Source of the DNA: CAMDMI01 sp044379485
GTDB taxonomy: Bacteria; Bacteroidota; Bacteroidia; Cytophagales; Flexibacteraceae
Assembly (NCBI GenBank): GCA_044379485.1
Contig: JBIPOE010000002.1
Span: 88,138 to 152,137, forward strand
Direction: 5' to 3'
Length of the DNA stretch: 64,000 bases
A program made the position numbers and the translations under genes. This document shows positions 45,097 through 54,999 of the stretch, piece by piece. The notes under the pieces were generated by a model. That model was not told where the DNA came from. It saw nothing but the letters and a program-made list of their open reading frames with translations, and did not search any database. Numbering within the stretch: the stretch's first letter is position 1; each line of letters opens with the position of its first letter.

Positions 45097-45122
45097 CTAC
45101 CGCTCCGAAAAATCAACTTGTA

Positions 45123-48041
45123 ATGAAACTTTATGGATTAATCCTGATTTGCTGCTGGGCGCTGATTTTCGGTTCCACTGCCCTGGCACAATCGTTTGGA
45201 ATCCAAAACATCAGCATTACCAAAGGATTGATAAACAATTCGGTCTGGGGAATTACACAGGATAAGGACGGTTATATGTGGTTTGCCAGTTCGAACGGCA
45301 TTCAGCGGTTTGATGGAAAAAATTACAAATCCTTTTCGCAGAGAGATGGCCTGGCCGACTCAGAAGCCCTGGATTTCTTCCGCAATCCGGTCACAGGGGA
45401 AATTTATGCGCAGGTGTATCCTGGAAAGGCCTCCGTGCTGAAAGACGGAAAAATAGACTTCATAAAAAGCAAGCGACTCGAAGCGCTTTATTCGTCACGG
45501 AGTATTTTGAACATAACGGTCAATTCTGCCCGCAAAACACTTTTTATCTATTCCGATCTCACTGCCTATGAAACTGATTTTGAATTTAATGTCAAGCGGT
45601 CATTCAAGCAAAGCCGCTCCGAAGGAAGCCTGATTCTTTATTTTTACAACCAGGACACCTTGTGCCGCCTGATAGAGCATTCCGCAAAAGGGGTTTTCAT
45701 GGATAAATTGGTGAAAAATCATTTCCAGGAAATAGGTAAAGTATGCAGCGGAGTAGGAGTGAAGGCGAAGTTCAATACCTTCAATGGGCCGGGATGCCTG
45801 CTTTATGACAACAATTATCAGGTGTATTCGCTTAATTTCAATTCCCTCAAAATTAATAAAGTAGCCTCTGGAAAAACCGAGATTTCGGGGCTGCTTATCG
45901 ACAGCGATTCCATTCTTTGGTACGGAAAAAACGATGGGGTATATTGGCAGAATCTGAAACTGCGGTCTGATTCCGGACACGTGCTTGACCAGCACATCGT
46001 TGGTAATATTTTTGAAGACCGCTTCCACCAAATCTGGTTTACCACCATTACAAACGGGGTATATTATATCAGCAACAAGCACATCCGTAATGCGCATGAG
46101 TCCCGCTCAGGAAAATCAGAACGCACCATTCACACGTTCTTCCGGAACGGGAATCTCAGTTTGTTTGGATACACCAACAACTCCTTTCTGGTAAAGAAAA
46201 ATGGAACAGAGCAACTGGTTCACATTGGCCGGCCCGACATGTTCAATCGCGTAATTAAGGTAATGGAGCATGGACAGGAACTTCTTATTGTTCATGAATT
46301 TGGTGTGTTCAACAGTACAACCGGCAAAAACTATTATTTAGGTGGGGGGATAAAAGACTTCAAACACCTGAAAAACAATGTTTTCCTTAGTGCAGGTTTT
46401 CAGGGGCTCATCCGGTGGAAAAGGGAAGGAGAAACGCTCATCCATTTGGATACGATTGAGAAAAACAAGGTCCTTTGCTTTGAGCTGATTAATGACACGA
46501 TGGTGGCTTATTATTCCACAAAAGGATGCTTTATCCGGAATCTCCAAAGCCCAAAGAAAATTACCCCTATAATCTTTCCCGAAAACAAACCCGTTTCTAT
46601 TTCCCGTTTTTACAAACACAAAGAACAGGTGTTTGCCCTGGGTCCGGATGGAAACCTGTATAAACTCATGGGCGGGAAACTGGTTTGCACGTATCCGAAT
46701 GTTCTCGGAAACCATGAACGGATCCGCCAAATTCTGGTGGATGATGCGGGGACACTTCATGCCATCACAGACAGGGCGTATTATGCTGTTTTCCAGTTTG
46801 CCAGACCAGGAAAATACAAAAAAGTAGTGCTCAATTACAAAAATGGATTCACCCACTCTCTGATCAATCATGTTTTTATCCAAAATGATACTGTTTATAT
46901 TTCCGGAAACAATGGAGTGTCCGCTTTCAGACTCGATGATCTCCGGAACCAATTCCCCGAAAAGGTCCGTATTTCGCAAGTGTCATCAGGCGATGCGGTG
47001 ATTGCTGACCCTTCGAAGTTTTTTACGCTAAGCAAATCGCAGACCGACCTCAAGCTTGAATGCCACACTATCGACTTTAGTTTCCCGGAGCCCGTCTTTT
47101 TCTCATACCGGATGGTGCGCAACGGGAGGGAACGCTATTCTGGAAAAACCACAGAAAATTCGATTGTTCTTTCTGACTTAAAAGCGGGTGACTATGTACT
47201 TCAGGTCACGGCATTCAATTCTTTGAATCCGGCCCAGAAAAGTGCTACGCTTGAAATCCGGTTTAGGAAAGAGCCACTGTTTTTCGAAAATATCTGGGTG
47301 CAGGTATTCCTGTATGTTGCTTCCATTCTGCTGTTGGTCTGGATTCTGATGTATCTCCTTCGGCGGAAAGGGGAAATAGAGAAAGCCCGGAATCGCATTC
47401 AGCAACGAATCACCCGTCTCGAACTTTTGGCGCTCCGTTCTCAGCTGGACCCGCATTTTATTTTCAACTCGCTCAATTCCATCAAAGAGTTCATCCGGAA
47501 AAATGATGTGTTCCGCTCGCAGCAATACCTGGATGATTTTGCCACACTGATGAGGACCACGCTCGATAAAAGCAAACACCGGAATATTCTGCTGTCCGAC
47601 GAAATACAGTACCTGAACACCTACCTTACACTGGAACAACTGCGGTTTAACCACAGTTTCTCTTTCCGGATTTCATCCGGAAACCTTCCGGCAGAACTGA
47701 TTTACATTCCCTCGATGATGCTTCAGCCCTTTGTTGAAAATTCTATTCGCCACGGGAAGATCGGAGCTCTTCCGCATGATGGTTTGCTGGAGGTGAAGTT
47801 TGAAGAAATGAATGACGATTTTCTGAAGTGCACCGTTATGGACAATGGAACAGGTCTTAATTCGGACATAATTTATCCTCAAAAAGGGGTGCATGCCATA
47901 AGTATTCTTCAGGACCGTATCAATTTATATAACGATTCCCAAAGCATGAAAATCCGGTTTGAGGTTCGAAACCGGGCTGATGGCGCTTCGGGGGTCATGG
48001 TTGAAATTCTGCTGCCTATTCTCTACAATGAAAACGATTAA
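45123..48041 (+). CDS. LytS-like sensor histidine kinase with beta-propeller sensor
   Basis: 972 residues from the ATG at 45123, preferred over 45087 because it gives a proper signal peptide (MKLYGLILICCWALIF to LAQ). Residues ~25-640 form a periplasmic beta-propeller of ligand-sensing repeats (SVWGITQDKDGYMWFASSNG, IFEDRFHQIWFTTITNGVYY). A Y_Y_Y domain lies at ~650-715 (FFSYRMVRNGRERYSG), a single TM helix at ~722-747, then the His_kinase domain with LDPHFIFNSLNS (His778) and a HATPase domain (MLQPFVENSIRHG, MDNGTGLN). It signals to the response regulator gene overlapping its 3' end by 14 bp. The ligand is unknown. Base composition appears G+C-richer than the chromosome around it. Confidence 0.88.
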   Translation: MKLYGLILICCWALIFGSTALAQSFGIQNISITKGLINNSVWGITQDKDGYMWFASSNGIQRFDGKNYKSFSQRDGLADSEALDFFRNPVTGEIYAQVYPGKASVLKDGKIDFIKSKRLEALYSSRSILNITVNSARKTLFIYSDLTAYETDFEFNVKRSFKQSRSEGSLILYFYNQDTLCRLIEHSAKGVFMDKLVKNHFQEIGKVCSGVGVKAKFNTFNGPGCLLYDNNYQVYSLNFNSLKINKVASGKTEISGLLIDSDSILWYGKNDGVYWQNLKLRSDSGHVLDQHIVGNIFEDRFHQIWFTTITNGVYYISNKHIRNAHESRSGKSERTIHTFFRNGNLSLFGYTNNSFLVKKNGTEQLVHIGRPDMFNRVIKVMEHGQELLIVHEFGVFNSTTGKNYYLGGGIKDFKHLKNNVFLSAGFQGLIRWKREGETLIHLDTIEKNKVLCFELINDTMVAYYSTKGCFIRNLQSPKKITPIIFPENKPVSISRFYKHKEQVFALGPDGNLYKLMGGKLVCTYPNVLGNHERIRQILVDDAGTLHAITDRAYYAVFQFARPGKYKKVVLNYKNGFTHSLINHVFIQNDTVYISGNNGVSAFRLDDLRNQFPEKVRISQVSSGDAVIADPSKFFTLSKSQTDLKLECHTIDFSFPEPVFFSYRMVRNGRERYSGKTTENSIVLSDLKAGDYVLQVTAFNSLNPAQKSATLEIRFRKEPLFFENIWVQVFLYVASILLLVWILMYLLRRKGEIEKARNRIQQRITRLELLALRSQLDPHFIFNSLNSIKEFIRKNDVFRSQQYLDDFATLMRTTLDKSKHRNILLSDEIQYLNTYLTLEQLRFNHSFSFRISSGNLPAELIYIPSMMLQPFVENSIRHGKIGALPHDGLLEVKFEEMNDDFLKCTVMDNGTGLNSDIIYPQKGVHAISILQDRINLYNDSQSMKIRFEVRNRADGASGVMVEILLPILYNEND

Positions 48042-48795
48042 CATAAGCCTGATCGAAGACGAACCCCAAAGCTTGTCTTTACTCAAAGATACCATCCAGG
48101 CACTTGGGAACCAATATTCCCTTGTTTCTGCCACAAGCAGTGTAACCGACTCTGTAATAGAAATCCAGCAATGCAAACCCGACATTCTGATTTCGGATAT
48201 TCAGCTTCAGGACGGAACCGTTTTTGATGTTTTGGAAAAATCCGGTCCTTATATCAAAACCCTTGTTCTGATTACTGCCTACGATCACTATGCAATTCGT
48301 GCCATAAAATACAGTGCCATTGACTATCTTCTGAAGCCTGTGAATGCCCAGGAGCTGAAGCTGGCTATGGAGAAATGTGTGCAACAGCTGGACTCTTTCC
48401 ATTTGAACACCGTCAGTCAGATTAACTTTCTGCAAGCCAGAAATGAACCTGGCAACCAGAATACCTATGGTGATATTCTGATTAATTCGGACAATGCCAT
48501 CCACGTGATCCGCCAAAATGAGATTTTGTATTGCAAGGCCGACCGGAATTATACAGAGTTTTATCTGCAGGATGGGCGGGTGATTATCAGCTCGAGAACC
48601 TTACTTTTTTATGAACATCTGCTGGATCCTGCCATCTTTTTCCGGGTTCACTTATCGTTTATTATCAACACAAAACATGTGAAGACCTTTGTGAAAGGGC
48701 GGAGCGGCAGTGTGGTGATGAGTAATGGATACGAAATTGATGTGGCATCAAGGAGAATGGCCTTGTTTGCCAGTTTCTTTAAATCACGGAAATAA
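48028..48795 (+). CDS. LytTR-family response regulator
   Basis: 255 residues from ATG 48028; an upstream in-frame ATG at 47959 would lie 23 codons inside the kinase gene and lacks receiver-domain sequence. Receiver domain: ISLIEDEPQSL, phospho-acceptor Asp57 in ILISDIQLQDG, YLLKPVNAQEL with the conserved Lys. The LytTR DNA-binding domain occupies residues ~150-250 (LYCKADRNYTEFYLQDGRVI, FFRVHLSFIINTKHVK). It is the likely transcriptional output of the upstream kinase (14-bp overlap). Targets are unknown; the surface-protein genes nearby are candidates by position only. Confidence 0.92.
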   Translation: MKTINISLIEDEPQSLSLLKDTIQALGNQYSLVSATSSVTDSVIEIQQCKPDILISDIQLQDGTVFDVLEKSGPYIKTLVLITAYDHYAIRAIKYSAIDYLLKPVNAQELKLAMEKCVQQLDSFHLNTVSQINFLQARNEPGNQNTYGDILINSDNAIHVIRQNEILYCKADRNYTEFYLQDGRVIISSRTLLFYEHLLDPAIFFRVHLSFIINTKHVKTFVKGRSGSVVMSNGYEIDVASRRMALFASFFKSRK

Positions 48796-49478
48796 GGAAT
48801 GGTGTAAGAAGAGTGGTTGAGGATCTGTAAAATATTGCTGCGAGATCGTTTAATTGATGAATTTCGAAGACTCTGCCGTCCTTCTGAAGCAAAAACCTCC
48901 GCTTTAGTTCCCACGAATCAATAGGATACTCTGAACAAAACCATCTTTCCTGAAGATTCGGTTTTTTAAAAACAAGAGAAATAGTTATTTCTTCTTTAAC
49001 CATGATAAAAACAGAAAATAATAACACTAAATACATTAAACTACCAATGAGCCCTGATGAAACTTTAAATCCTATTTTTAGTAATAATACTGCATCAAAA
49101 CAGGCTAAAAACCTTCTATATCAGAGAAATAACATAATATTTTTATCGATAAAATACGTTTACAATAAATTTTAAACAATACATTGCCTATAAACAAAAC
49201 TTTTAAACCAATTTTTTTTGCAATCCGCCGGAGCAACCTGAACCTTTGCTACTACCCTCATTACTGAAAGACCTGCTTTAACTCACCATTAAATACTTTA
49301 AAATCAGGAATTCTTGCCGGTAGCAGATCATTTTTGTTGTGGTAAACTCGTTTCAAAATGTTACTTTTGCTCTCTTTTTTTAAGTAAGTGCTTTGTTTTA
49401 ATTGTTCTATAAGATCGCTTTTCAGGCCGCAAAGCGCAAGCATGTTTCAGGAAAAATAAAGCGGAAATACAAAGAACT
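48796..49478. other. 683-bp intergenic stretch before smc
   Basis: AT-rich, no supported gene. An 85-codon minus-strand frame covers part of it (48779-49036) but overlaps the regulator's end and has no recognisable family. No obvious repeat, promoter or hairpin stands out except short A/T runs. Confidence 0.5.
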
Positions 49479-52400
49479 ATGCAACTTAGCAAGCTGGAAA
49501 TCAGAGGCTTTAAAAGCTTTGGCGACAAGATTACCATTCACTTTGACAAAGGTGTAACTGGTATTGTGGGCCCAAACGGTTGCGGAAAATCGAATGTGGT
49601 AGATGCAATTCGCTGGGTGCTTGGTGAGCAAAAAACCAGGAACCTGCGGTCCGACAAGATGGAAAACCTCATCTTCAACGGCACCAAAAACCGCAAGGCC
49701 CTTCAAATGGCCGAGGTAAGCCTCAGTTTTTTAAACAATAAAGGCATACTGCCCACTGAATATACCACGGTTACCATTAGCCGGCGATACTACAGAGATG
49801 GTGAAAGCGAATATTTACTCAATGGGGTTACCTGCAGACTCAAGGACATAACCAGCCTTTTCTTAGATACTGGAATTGGGCCCGACAGTTATGCCATCAT
49901 TGAGCTGAAAATGGTTGACGACATCCTTTCCGATCGCGAAAACAGCAGGAGAGCACTTTTAGAGGAAGCCGCTGGAATCTCAAAATTCAAAATACGCAAA
50001 AAGGAAACTTTCCGTAAATTGGAGGACACCGAGGCAGACCTGACACGTTTGGAGGACGTTCTTTTTGAAATCCGTAAAAACATGAAGGCCCTGGAAAAAC
50101 AGGCCAAACAAGCAGAAGAATACTACCAGATAAAAGAAGGTTACAAACTGGCGGCCATTGAACATGCCCGATACAGCATGGCCTCCAGGGCAGACGTTTT
50201 GACGGCTCTAAAAAATAAAACTACTGAATGCCAAACGCTTAGAACAGAATGTTCAGCCAAAATAGCCAGCCAGGAAGCAGAATTAGAAGAGATAAAAGCT
50301 AAATTGCTCCAAGAGGAAAAAACACTTTCTGGCAGGCAAAAAACCCTGAATGAATATGCGACCAAAATCAGGGAAATAGAAAGTCAAAAGAAAATTCGGG
50401 AAGACAGGCACAAGTTTTATACCGAACGGACAGGAAAACTCAATCTGGAAATAGGACAAATAGCTGAGCAGAAAAAACTGATTGAAAAGTCCATCCAACA
50501 AACCAGCAGGGCGAAAAGTCTGGAAGAAAAACAATTGGAGGAACTGAAGACTGATTTGGAAATCGCCCAGGAAAATCTGGCCATTGCCCGGGAAGAAACA
50601 GAAAGGTTAAGGGCACAGCTTGACATTGAGCAGGAACAGCTGCGTAAAAAACAACAGGAATTGTATCAATTGGAAAAATCGCTGGAATATGCTGAAACGC
50701 AAAAGGCAGATTTGGAAAACGAACTTAAAAAGGCCGTTGTAGCCACAGAGGACCAAAGTGTATTTCTGGAAAATTTTGAAAAAAAATTAAGTTCCATTTC
50801 TGAAATGGCAACCGAAAAGTCGGCCCAGATTATAGAAATGGAGAAAAAAGAAATAGAGCTGACAGAGAATATAGCCAATAAAATTCAGGAAGGGGAAGAG
50901 ATAAAACAAAAGTTGGCAGATCAATACCGAAAACTAGATGCAAAGTCAAATGAATTAAATTTGATTAAAGCTATGGTAGAAAATCTGGAAGGATTTCCAG
51001 AGGCAGTGAAGTTTTTACGTAAAAATAAATCCTGGAGTAAAAAAGCACCCTTGGTTGCGGACATCATCAACATAGAAGAGAAATATAAAATGGCATTAGA
51101 ATCTGTTCTGGAGCCCTTTTTAAATCACTATGTGGTACAAACAGAAACGGAAGCCTATCTGGCTATGAAGCTTTTGTCAGAGGGCCAGAAAGGAAAAAGC
51201 AGTTTTTTAGTTCTGGACAAGCTCAAAGGCTTCACAAATAAAAAGCAAGAGATCCTAATTGATGCCGTTTCAGCAGCTGGTCTAGTAGAATATGACCCCA
51301 TGTACGAAAAACTGGTGACTTACCTACTGGATGATGTGTATATCACCGATAAAACTATCCCGTTTACAGCAGCGGCTTCCACTGAAACACCAATGCTTTT
51401 TGGAGAAATGGCCTGGGATTGGGCAGAACATACGGTAGTTTCTATTTCTGGTGCGATGACCAAAAGAAGGTTTAGTCTTTCTGGTGGTTCAACCTCAGTG
51501 TTGGAGGGCAACAAAATAGGTAAAGCCATACAAATCAAGAAGTTAGAAACGGAAATAGCCGACTTAAACACCTCGGTTCACAATGAAAAACTGTCCTTGG
51601 AAACAAACCAGGAGGCTATTATTCAACTAAGGGAAAGCACTGGTAAAAGTTTGATAGACCATCTGCAAAAGGAGGTAAACCAACTTCGACAGGAAGAGGC
51701 GGCCTTATCCGCCAGAAAAGAACAGTCATTGGAATTGCTGAGAAGTTCGGCCGCCAGGAAAGAAGACATCTTGCAAAAGATAAATCAACTCGCAGAATCT
51801 TCGGCCCAGCAATTTCCACAAATGGAAGAAACAAAGTTCCACGTGGAACAGTTGACCAAAAGAATAGAGGAAAACCAAACTAGTTTTAAAATGCGCTCTG
51901 AAGAAACCACAATGGTCTCAGGAAAATTCAACCAGTTGAATATTCAAAATATTCAACTGGTGAACAGCATGAAGTCAAGACAACAAGAAGAAGATTTTAG
52001 AAACAAAGAATTAGAGCAACTATCAGAACGGGAATTGCAAGCAAGTACAGAGGCAGAAACAGTTAAGAAAGAGCTTTTGGGCTTAACGGAAATAGATGAT
52101 TCTACCAACAACGAACTTCCAGGCTTGTACGAAGAAAAGAGAGCAATAGAAGAGGGCTTAAACGAGTCTGAAAAACTATACTTTGAAGCCAGAGGAGGAA
52201 TAGACCAAAGGGAAAAAGACATTCGTGAATTGAACAGGAAGCGGGAGCAAGTTGCAGTTCTAATTAGCGAATGTCAGGAAGAAATGAATAATGGGCAAAG
52301 TCAGCTCATTGCAATACAGGAAAGAATTAATGTTGAGTTTGAAATACTAATTTCCTGGGAAGAAGGTTTACCAGCACCCAATGCCAAAGAGGAAGACGGT

Positions 52401-53048
52401 TTCAGGCAAAAAATGCAGGCCATTAAAAACCAACTAGAAAAAATGGGCCCTATCAACCTAATGGCAAGAGAGGCCTACCAGGAAATAAAAGAAAGACACG
52501 ATTTTATAGAGGCTCAGAAAAAAGATTTAATAGATGCAAAGACTTCTCTTTCGAATACCATTACTGAAATAGAAAAGGTAGCAAAAGAACATTTTTCTGC
52601 AACATTTCAAAAGGTTCAAGAAAATTTTAAACTGGTATTCCGATCTTTATTTACTGAAGAAGATACATGTGACCTGGTTTTGCAAGACCCTTCAGCTCCG
52701 TTAGAAAGTCCGATAGACATAATGGCCAGACCAAAAGGAAAACGACCTTTGACTATTAACCAACTTTCTGGAGGCGAAAAAACGCTAACTGCCATTTCCT
52801 TATTATTTGCAATTTATCTCATTAAACCAGCACCCTTCTGTATATTTGATGAAGCAGATGCACCTTTGGATGATACCAACATTGACAAGTTCAATAAAAT
52901 TATCCGAAAGTTTTCAACTGAGAGCCAGTTTATCATAGTTACACACAATAAAAGGACCATGGCAAGTACAGATGTGATTTATGGAGTAACCATGCCTGAG
53001 CAAGGGGTGAGTAGAGTGATCCCAGTGGATTTAAGAGAGCTTGCCTAA
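49479..53048 (+). CDS. smc: Chromosome segregation SMC protein
   Basis: 1189 residues. The head starts MQLSKLEIRGFKSFGDKITI with Walker A GPNGCGKSN (31-39). Long coiled coils run from ~170 to ~490 and ~680 to ~1020, with the hinge around 500-660 (FPEAVKFLRKNKSWSKKAPL). The C-terminal head has the signature LSGGEKT (from 1096) and Walker B FCIFDEADAPLDD. The dimer forms a ring that compacts chromosomes and is loaded by ParB at parS. A parS-like palindrome lies inside this gene (51835-51850) and another just past it. ScpA/ScpB are not in the window. Confidence 0.97.
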   Translation: MQLSKLEIRGFKSFGDKITIHFDKGVTGIVGPNGCGKSNVVDAIRWVLGEQKTRNLRSDKMENLIFNGTKNRKALQMAEVSLSFLNNKGILPTEYTTVTISRRYYRDGESEYLLNGVTCRLKDITSLFLDTGIGPDSYAIIELKMVDDILSDRENSRRALLEEAAGISKFKIRKKETFRKLEDTEADLTRLEDVLFEIRKNMKALEKQAKQAEEYYQIKEGYKLAAIEHARYSMASRADVLTALKNKTTECQTLRTECSAKIASQEAELEEIKAKLLQEEKTLSGRQKTLNEYATKIREIESQKKIREDRHKFYTERTGKLNLEIGQIAEQKKLIEKSIQQTSRAKSLEEKQLEELKTDLEIAQENLAIAREETERLRAQLDIEQEQLRKKQQELYQLEKSLEYAETQKADLENELKKAVVATEDQSVFLENFEKKLSSISEMATEKSAQIIEMEKKEIELTENIANKIQEGEEIKQKLADQYRKLDAKSNELNLIKAMVENLEGFPEAVKFLRKNKSWSKKAPLVADIINIEEKYKMALESVLEPFLNHYVVQTETEAYLAMKLLSEGQKGKSSFLVLDKLKGFTNKKQEILIDAVSAAGLVEYDPMYEKLVTYLLDDVYITDKTIPFTAAASTETPMLFGEMAWDWAEHTVVSISGAMTKRRFSLSGGSTSVLEGNKIGKAIQIKKLETEIADLNTSVHNEKLSLETNQEAIIQLRESTGKSLIDHLQKEVNQLRQEEAALSARKEQSLELLRSSAARKEDILQKINQLAESSAQQFPQMEETKFHVEQLTKRIEENQTSFKMRSEETTMVSGKFNQLNIQNIQLVNSMKSRQQEEDFRNKELEQLSERELQASTEAETVKKELLGLTEIDDSTNNELPGLYEEKRAIEEGLNESEKLYFEARGGIDQREKDIRELNRKREQVAVLISECQEEMNNGQSQLIAIQERINVEFEILISWEEGLPAPNAKEEDGFRQKMQAIKNQLEKMGPINLMAREAYQEIKERHDFIEAQKKDLIDAKTSLSNTITEIEKVAKEHFSATFQKVQENFKLVFRSLFTEEDTCDLVLQDPSAPLESPIDIMARPKGKRPLTINQLSGGEKTLTAISLLFAIYLIKPAPFCIFDEADAPLDDTNIDKFNKIIRKFSTESQFIIVTHNKRTMASTDVIYGVTMPEQGVSRVIPVDLRELA
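51835..51850. promoter_or_regulatory. parS: parS-like palindrome inside smc
   Basis: AGTTCCACGTGGAACA contains the full 14-bp palindrome GTTCCACGTGGAAC and differs from the canonical TGTTCCACGTGGAACA at one outer position. It is translated within smc as KFHVEQ. ParB/Spo0J sites are known as TGTTNCACGTGAAACA-like; this variant with CC/GG is also seen. Confidence 0.75.
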
Positions 53049-53096
53049 ATAAAATTATGAAACGTGAAACAATAACAATAAAAGAAATTACTCAAA

Positions 53097-53112
53097 CGTT
53101 CCACGTGGAACA
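53097..53112. promoter_or_regulatory. parS: parS-like palindrome between smc and mnmG
   Basis: CGTTCCACGTGGAACA carries the same 14-bp palindrome as the site in smc and also misses only one outer base of the canonical 16-mer. It lies in the 79-bp gap between smc and mnmG. A degenerate half site (CGTGAAACA) is 40 bp upstream at 53063-53071. Confidence 0.8.
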
Positions 53113-53127
53113 CTTAAAAACTCAAAC

Positions 53128-54999
53128 ATGTTTTCAAAATACGACATCATAGTTGCAGGAGCGGGACATGCCGGATGCGAAGCAGCCGCAGCTGCAGCCA
53201 ACATGGGCTCAAGGGTTTTATTGGTGACTATGAACATGACAACCATAGGCCAAATGAGTTGCAACCCAGCAATGGGTGGAGTAGCCAAAGGGCAAATCGT
53301 AAGAGAAATAGATGCACTCGGTGGGTTGTCTGGAATTATAACTGATAAAACTACGATACAATTCCGAATGTTGAATCGCTCCAAAGGCCCAGCAATGTGG
53401 AGTCCGAGAGCACAAAACGACCGTTGGCGATTTGCCGAAGAATGGCGTCTGGCATTGGAGCGGATTCCAAATGTAGATTTCCTGCAAGATACCGTAACAG
53501 AACTGATTGTAAAAGACGATCGAGTAACAGGTGTAAAAACCCAATTGGGGTATGAACTTTCAGCAGATGCTGTGGTTCTGACCAATGGCACTTTTTTAAA
53601 TGGTTTAATTCACATTGGAGAAAAACAATTGTCTGGTGGCCGAATATCGGAATCTTCAGCAACGGGAATAACCGCACAATTGGTTCAACTTGGTTTTGAA
53701 ACTGGCCGAATGAAAACTGGAACCCCGCCCAGAATAGACGGTAGAAGTATGGATTATTCCAAAATGGAAGAACAAGCCGGAGATGAGAATCCATCCAGGT
53801 TTTCGTTTTCAAAAGAAACCAGCCCGATTCAAAACCAAAGAAGTTGCTGGATAACCTATACCAATGATAAAGTCCATTCAATATTAGAAAAAGGATTTAG
53901 TCAATCTCCAATGTACACAGGGAGAATTCAAGGCCTGGGCCCAAGATACTGTCCTTCAATTGAAGATAAAATAACCCGGTTTGCTGACAAAGACAGACAC
54001 CAGATTTTTATAGAACCAGAAGGCTGGAATACGGTTGAAATATACGTGAATGGGTTTTCAACTTCACTACCGTATGAGGTGCAAACAGAAGCTTTGCGAC
54101 ACATACCAGGTTTGGAGAATGCTAAAATCTTCCGTCCCGGCTATGCAATAGAGTATGACTATTTCCCACCAACACAGCTGAAACCAACCCTTGAAACGTA
54201 TTTAGTAGAGAACTTATATTTTGCCGGCCAGATAAATGGAACCACAGGATATGAAGAAGCCGCATGCCAGGGTTTAATGGCTGGAATGAATGCTCATTTG
54301 AAAGTAAAGGGGGAAAACCCTTTTGTGCTCAGCCGTTCAGAAGCCTATATTGGCGTACTGATTGATGACCTGATTACCAAAGGAACGGAAGAGCCTTACC
54401 GTATGTTCACCTCACGAGCTGAGTTTAGAACTTTGCTTAGACAAAACAACGCTGATTTTAGATTAACAGAAAAGGGGCATAAAGTTGGTTTGGCCAGTCA
54501 GGAAAGACTGGATGTACTTAGGGGCAAAGAACAGAAAATAGCTGAAACCCTGGAGCTTTGGAAAACCTTAAAACTGCCTTTAGAAGATTTGAATCCTTTG
54601 CTGGAATCAAAAGGAACACCACTTTTAACAGAAAAGATGAGCATCGAAAATCTATTAAAAAGACCACAACTGGCTGTTGCTGATTTCACACAGTTTTTTG
54701 ATAAAGTGAATCCCCATGGTGCAGATTCAGAAGAATTAGAAGAAGCAGAAATTCTTATCAAGTATAAGCCTTATATTGAAAAAGAAAACCAGATTGCCAT
54801 CAAAATTAACGACAGCGAAAGCAAAGAACTTCGTAGGAATATAGATTTTAAAGCCATTAAAACATTATCAAACGAAGCCCGGGAAAAGCTGACCAAACTA
54901 AAACCAAGAACACTTGGAGAAGCCAAAAAGATATCTGGCATTTCGCAATCAGATTTGTCTATCCTTTTACTTTATGCTGTAAACACTGATGAAAATTGA
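53128..54999 (+). CDS. mnmG: tRNA uridine 5-carboxymethylaminomethyl modification enzyme MnmG
   Basis: 623 residues, the normal length. FAD-binding GAGHAG (11-16) is followed by the FAD/tRNA-binding QMSCNPAMGGVAKGQIVREI and HFLNG-type sequence VVLTNGTFLNGLIHIGEKQL, then KTGTPPRIDGRSMDYSKMEE, and the C-terminal GidA domain (YRMFTSRAEFRTLLRQNNAD). With MnmE it modifies U34 of tRNAs. gidA/mnmG is a classic oriC neighbour in bacteria, fitting the DnaA boxes 4 kb downstream. It overlaps the next gene by 11 bp. Confidence 0.96.
   Translation: MFSKYDIIVAGAGHAGCEAAAAAANMGSRVLLVTMNMTTIGQMSCNPAMGGVAKGQIVREIDALGGLSGIITDKTTIQFRMLNRSKGPAMWSPRAQNDRWRFAEEWRLALERIPNVDFLQDTVTELIVKDDRVTGVKTQLGYELSADAVVLTNGTFLNGLIHIGEKQLSGGRISESSATGITAQLVQLGFETGRMKTGTPPRIDGRSMDYSKMEEQAGDENPSRFSFSKETSPIQNQRSCWITYTNDKVHSILEKGFSQSPMYTGRIQGLGPRYCPSIEDKITRFADKDRHQIFIEPEGWNTVEIYVNGFSTSLPYEVQTEALRHIPGLENAKIFRPGYAIEYDYFPPTQLKPTLETYLVENLYFAGQINGTTGYEEAACQGLMAGMNAHLKVKGENPFVLSRSEAYIGVLIDDLITKGTEEPYRMFTSRAEFRTLLRQNNADFRLTEKGHKVGLASQERLDVLRGKEQKIAETLELWKTLKLPLEDLNPLLESKGTPLLTEKMSIENLLKRPQLAVADFTQFFDKVNPHGADSEELEEAEILIKYKPYIEKENQIAIKINDSESKELRRNIDFKAIKTLSNEAREKLTKLKPRTLGEAKKISGISQSDLSILLLYAVNTDEN

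Larger units (their letters stand above)
44485..45122. other. 638-bp intergenic region with candidate RNA and a gene remnant
   Basis: Located between a minus-strand surface protein and a plus-strand kinase. It holds the candidate structured RNA (44633-44743) and a broken lipoprotein-like frame (44752-45096), both listed separately. The first ~110 bp (44485-44595) hold nothing I recognise. Confidence 0.5.

Noticed and set aside
48779..49036. 85-codon minus-strand frame beyond the response regulator
   Set aside because: It overlaps the regulator's end by 17 bp and has no recognised family, promoter or conserved motif; the composition is compatible with a chance frame.
53056..53071. TATGAAACGTGAAACA as a third parS site
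   Set aside because: Only the right half matches parS; the left half deviates at four positions, so it is treated as a chance or degraded half site.
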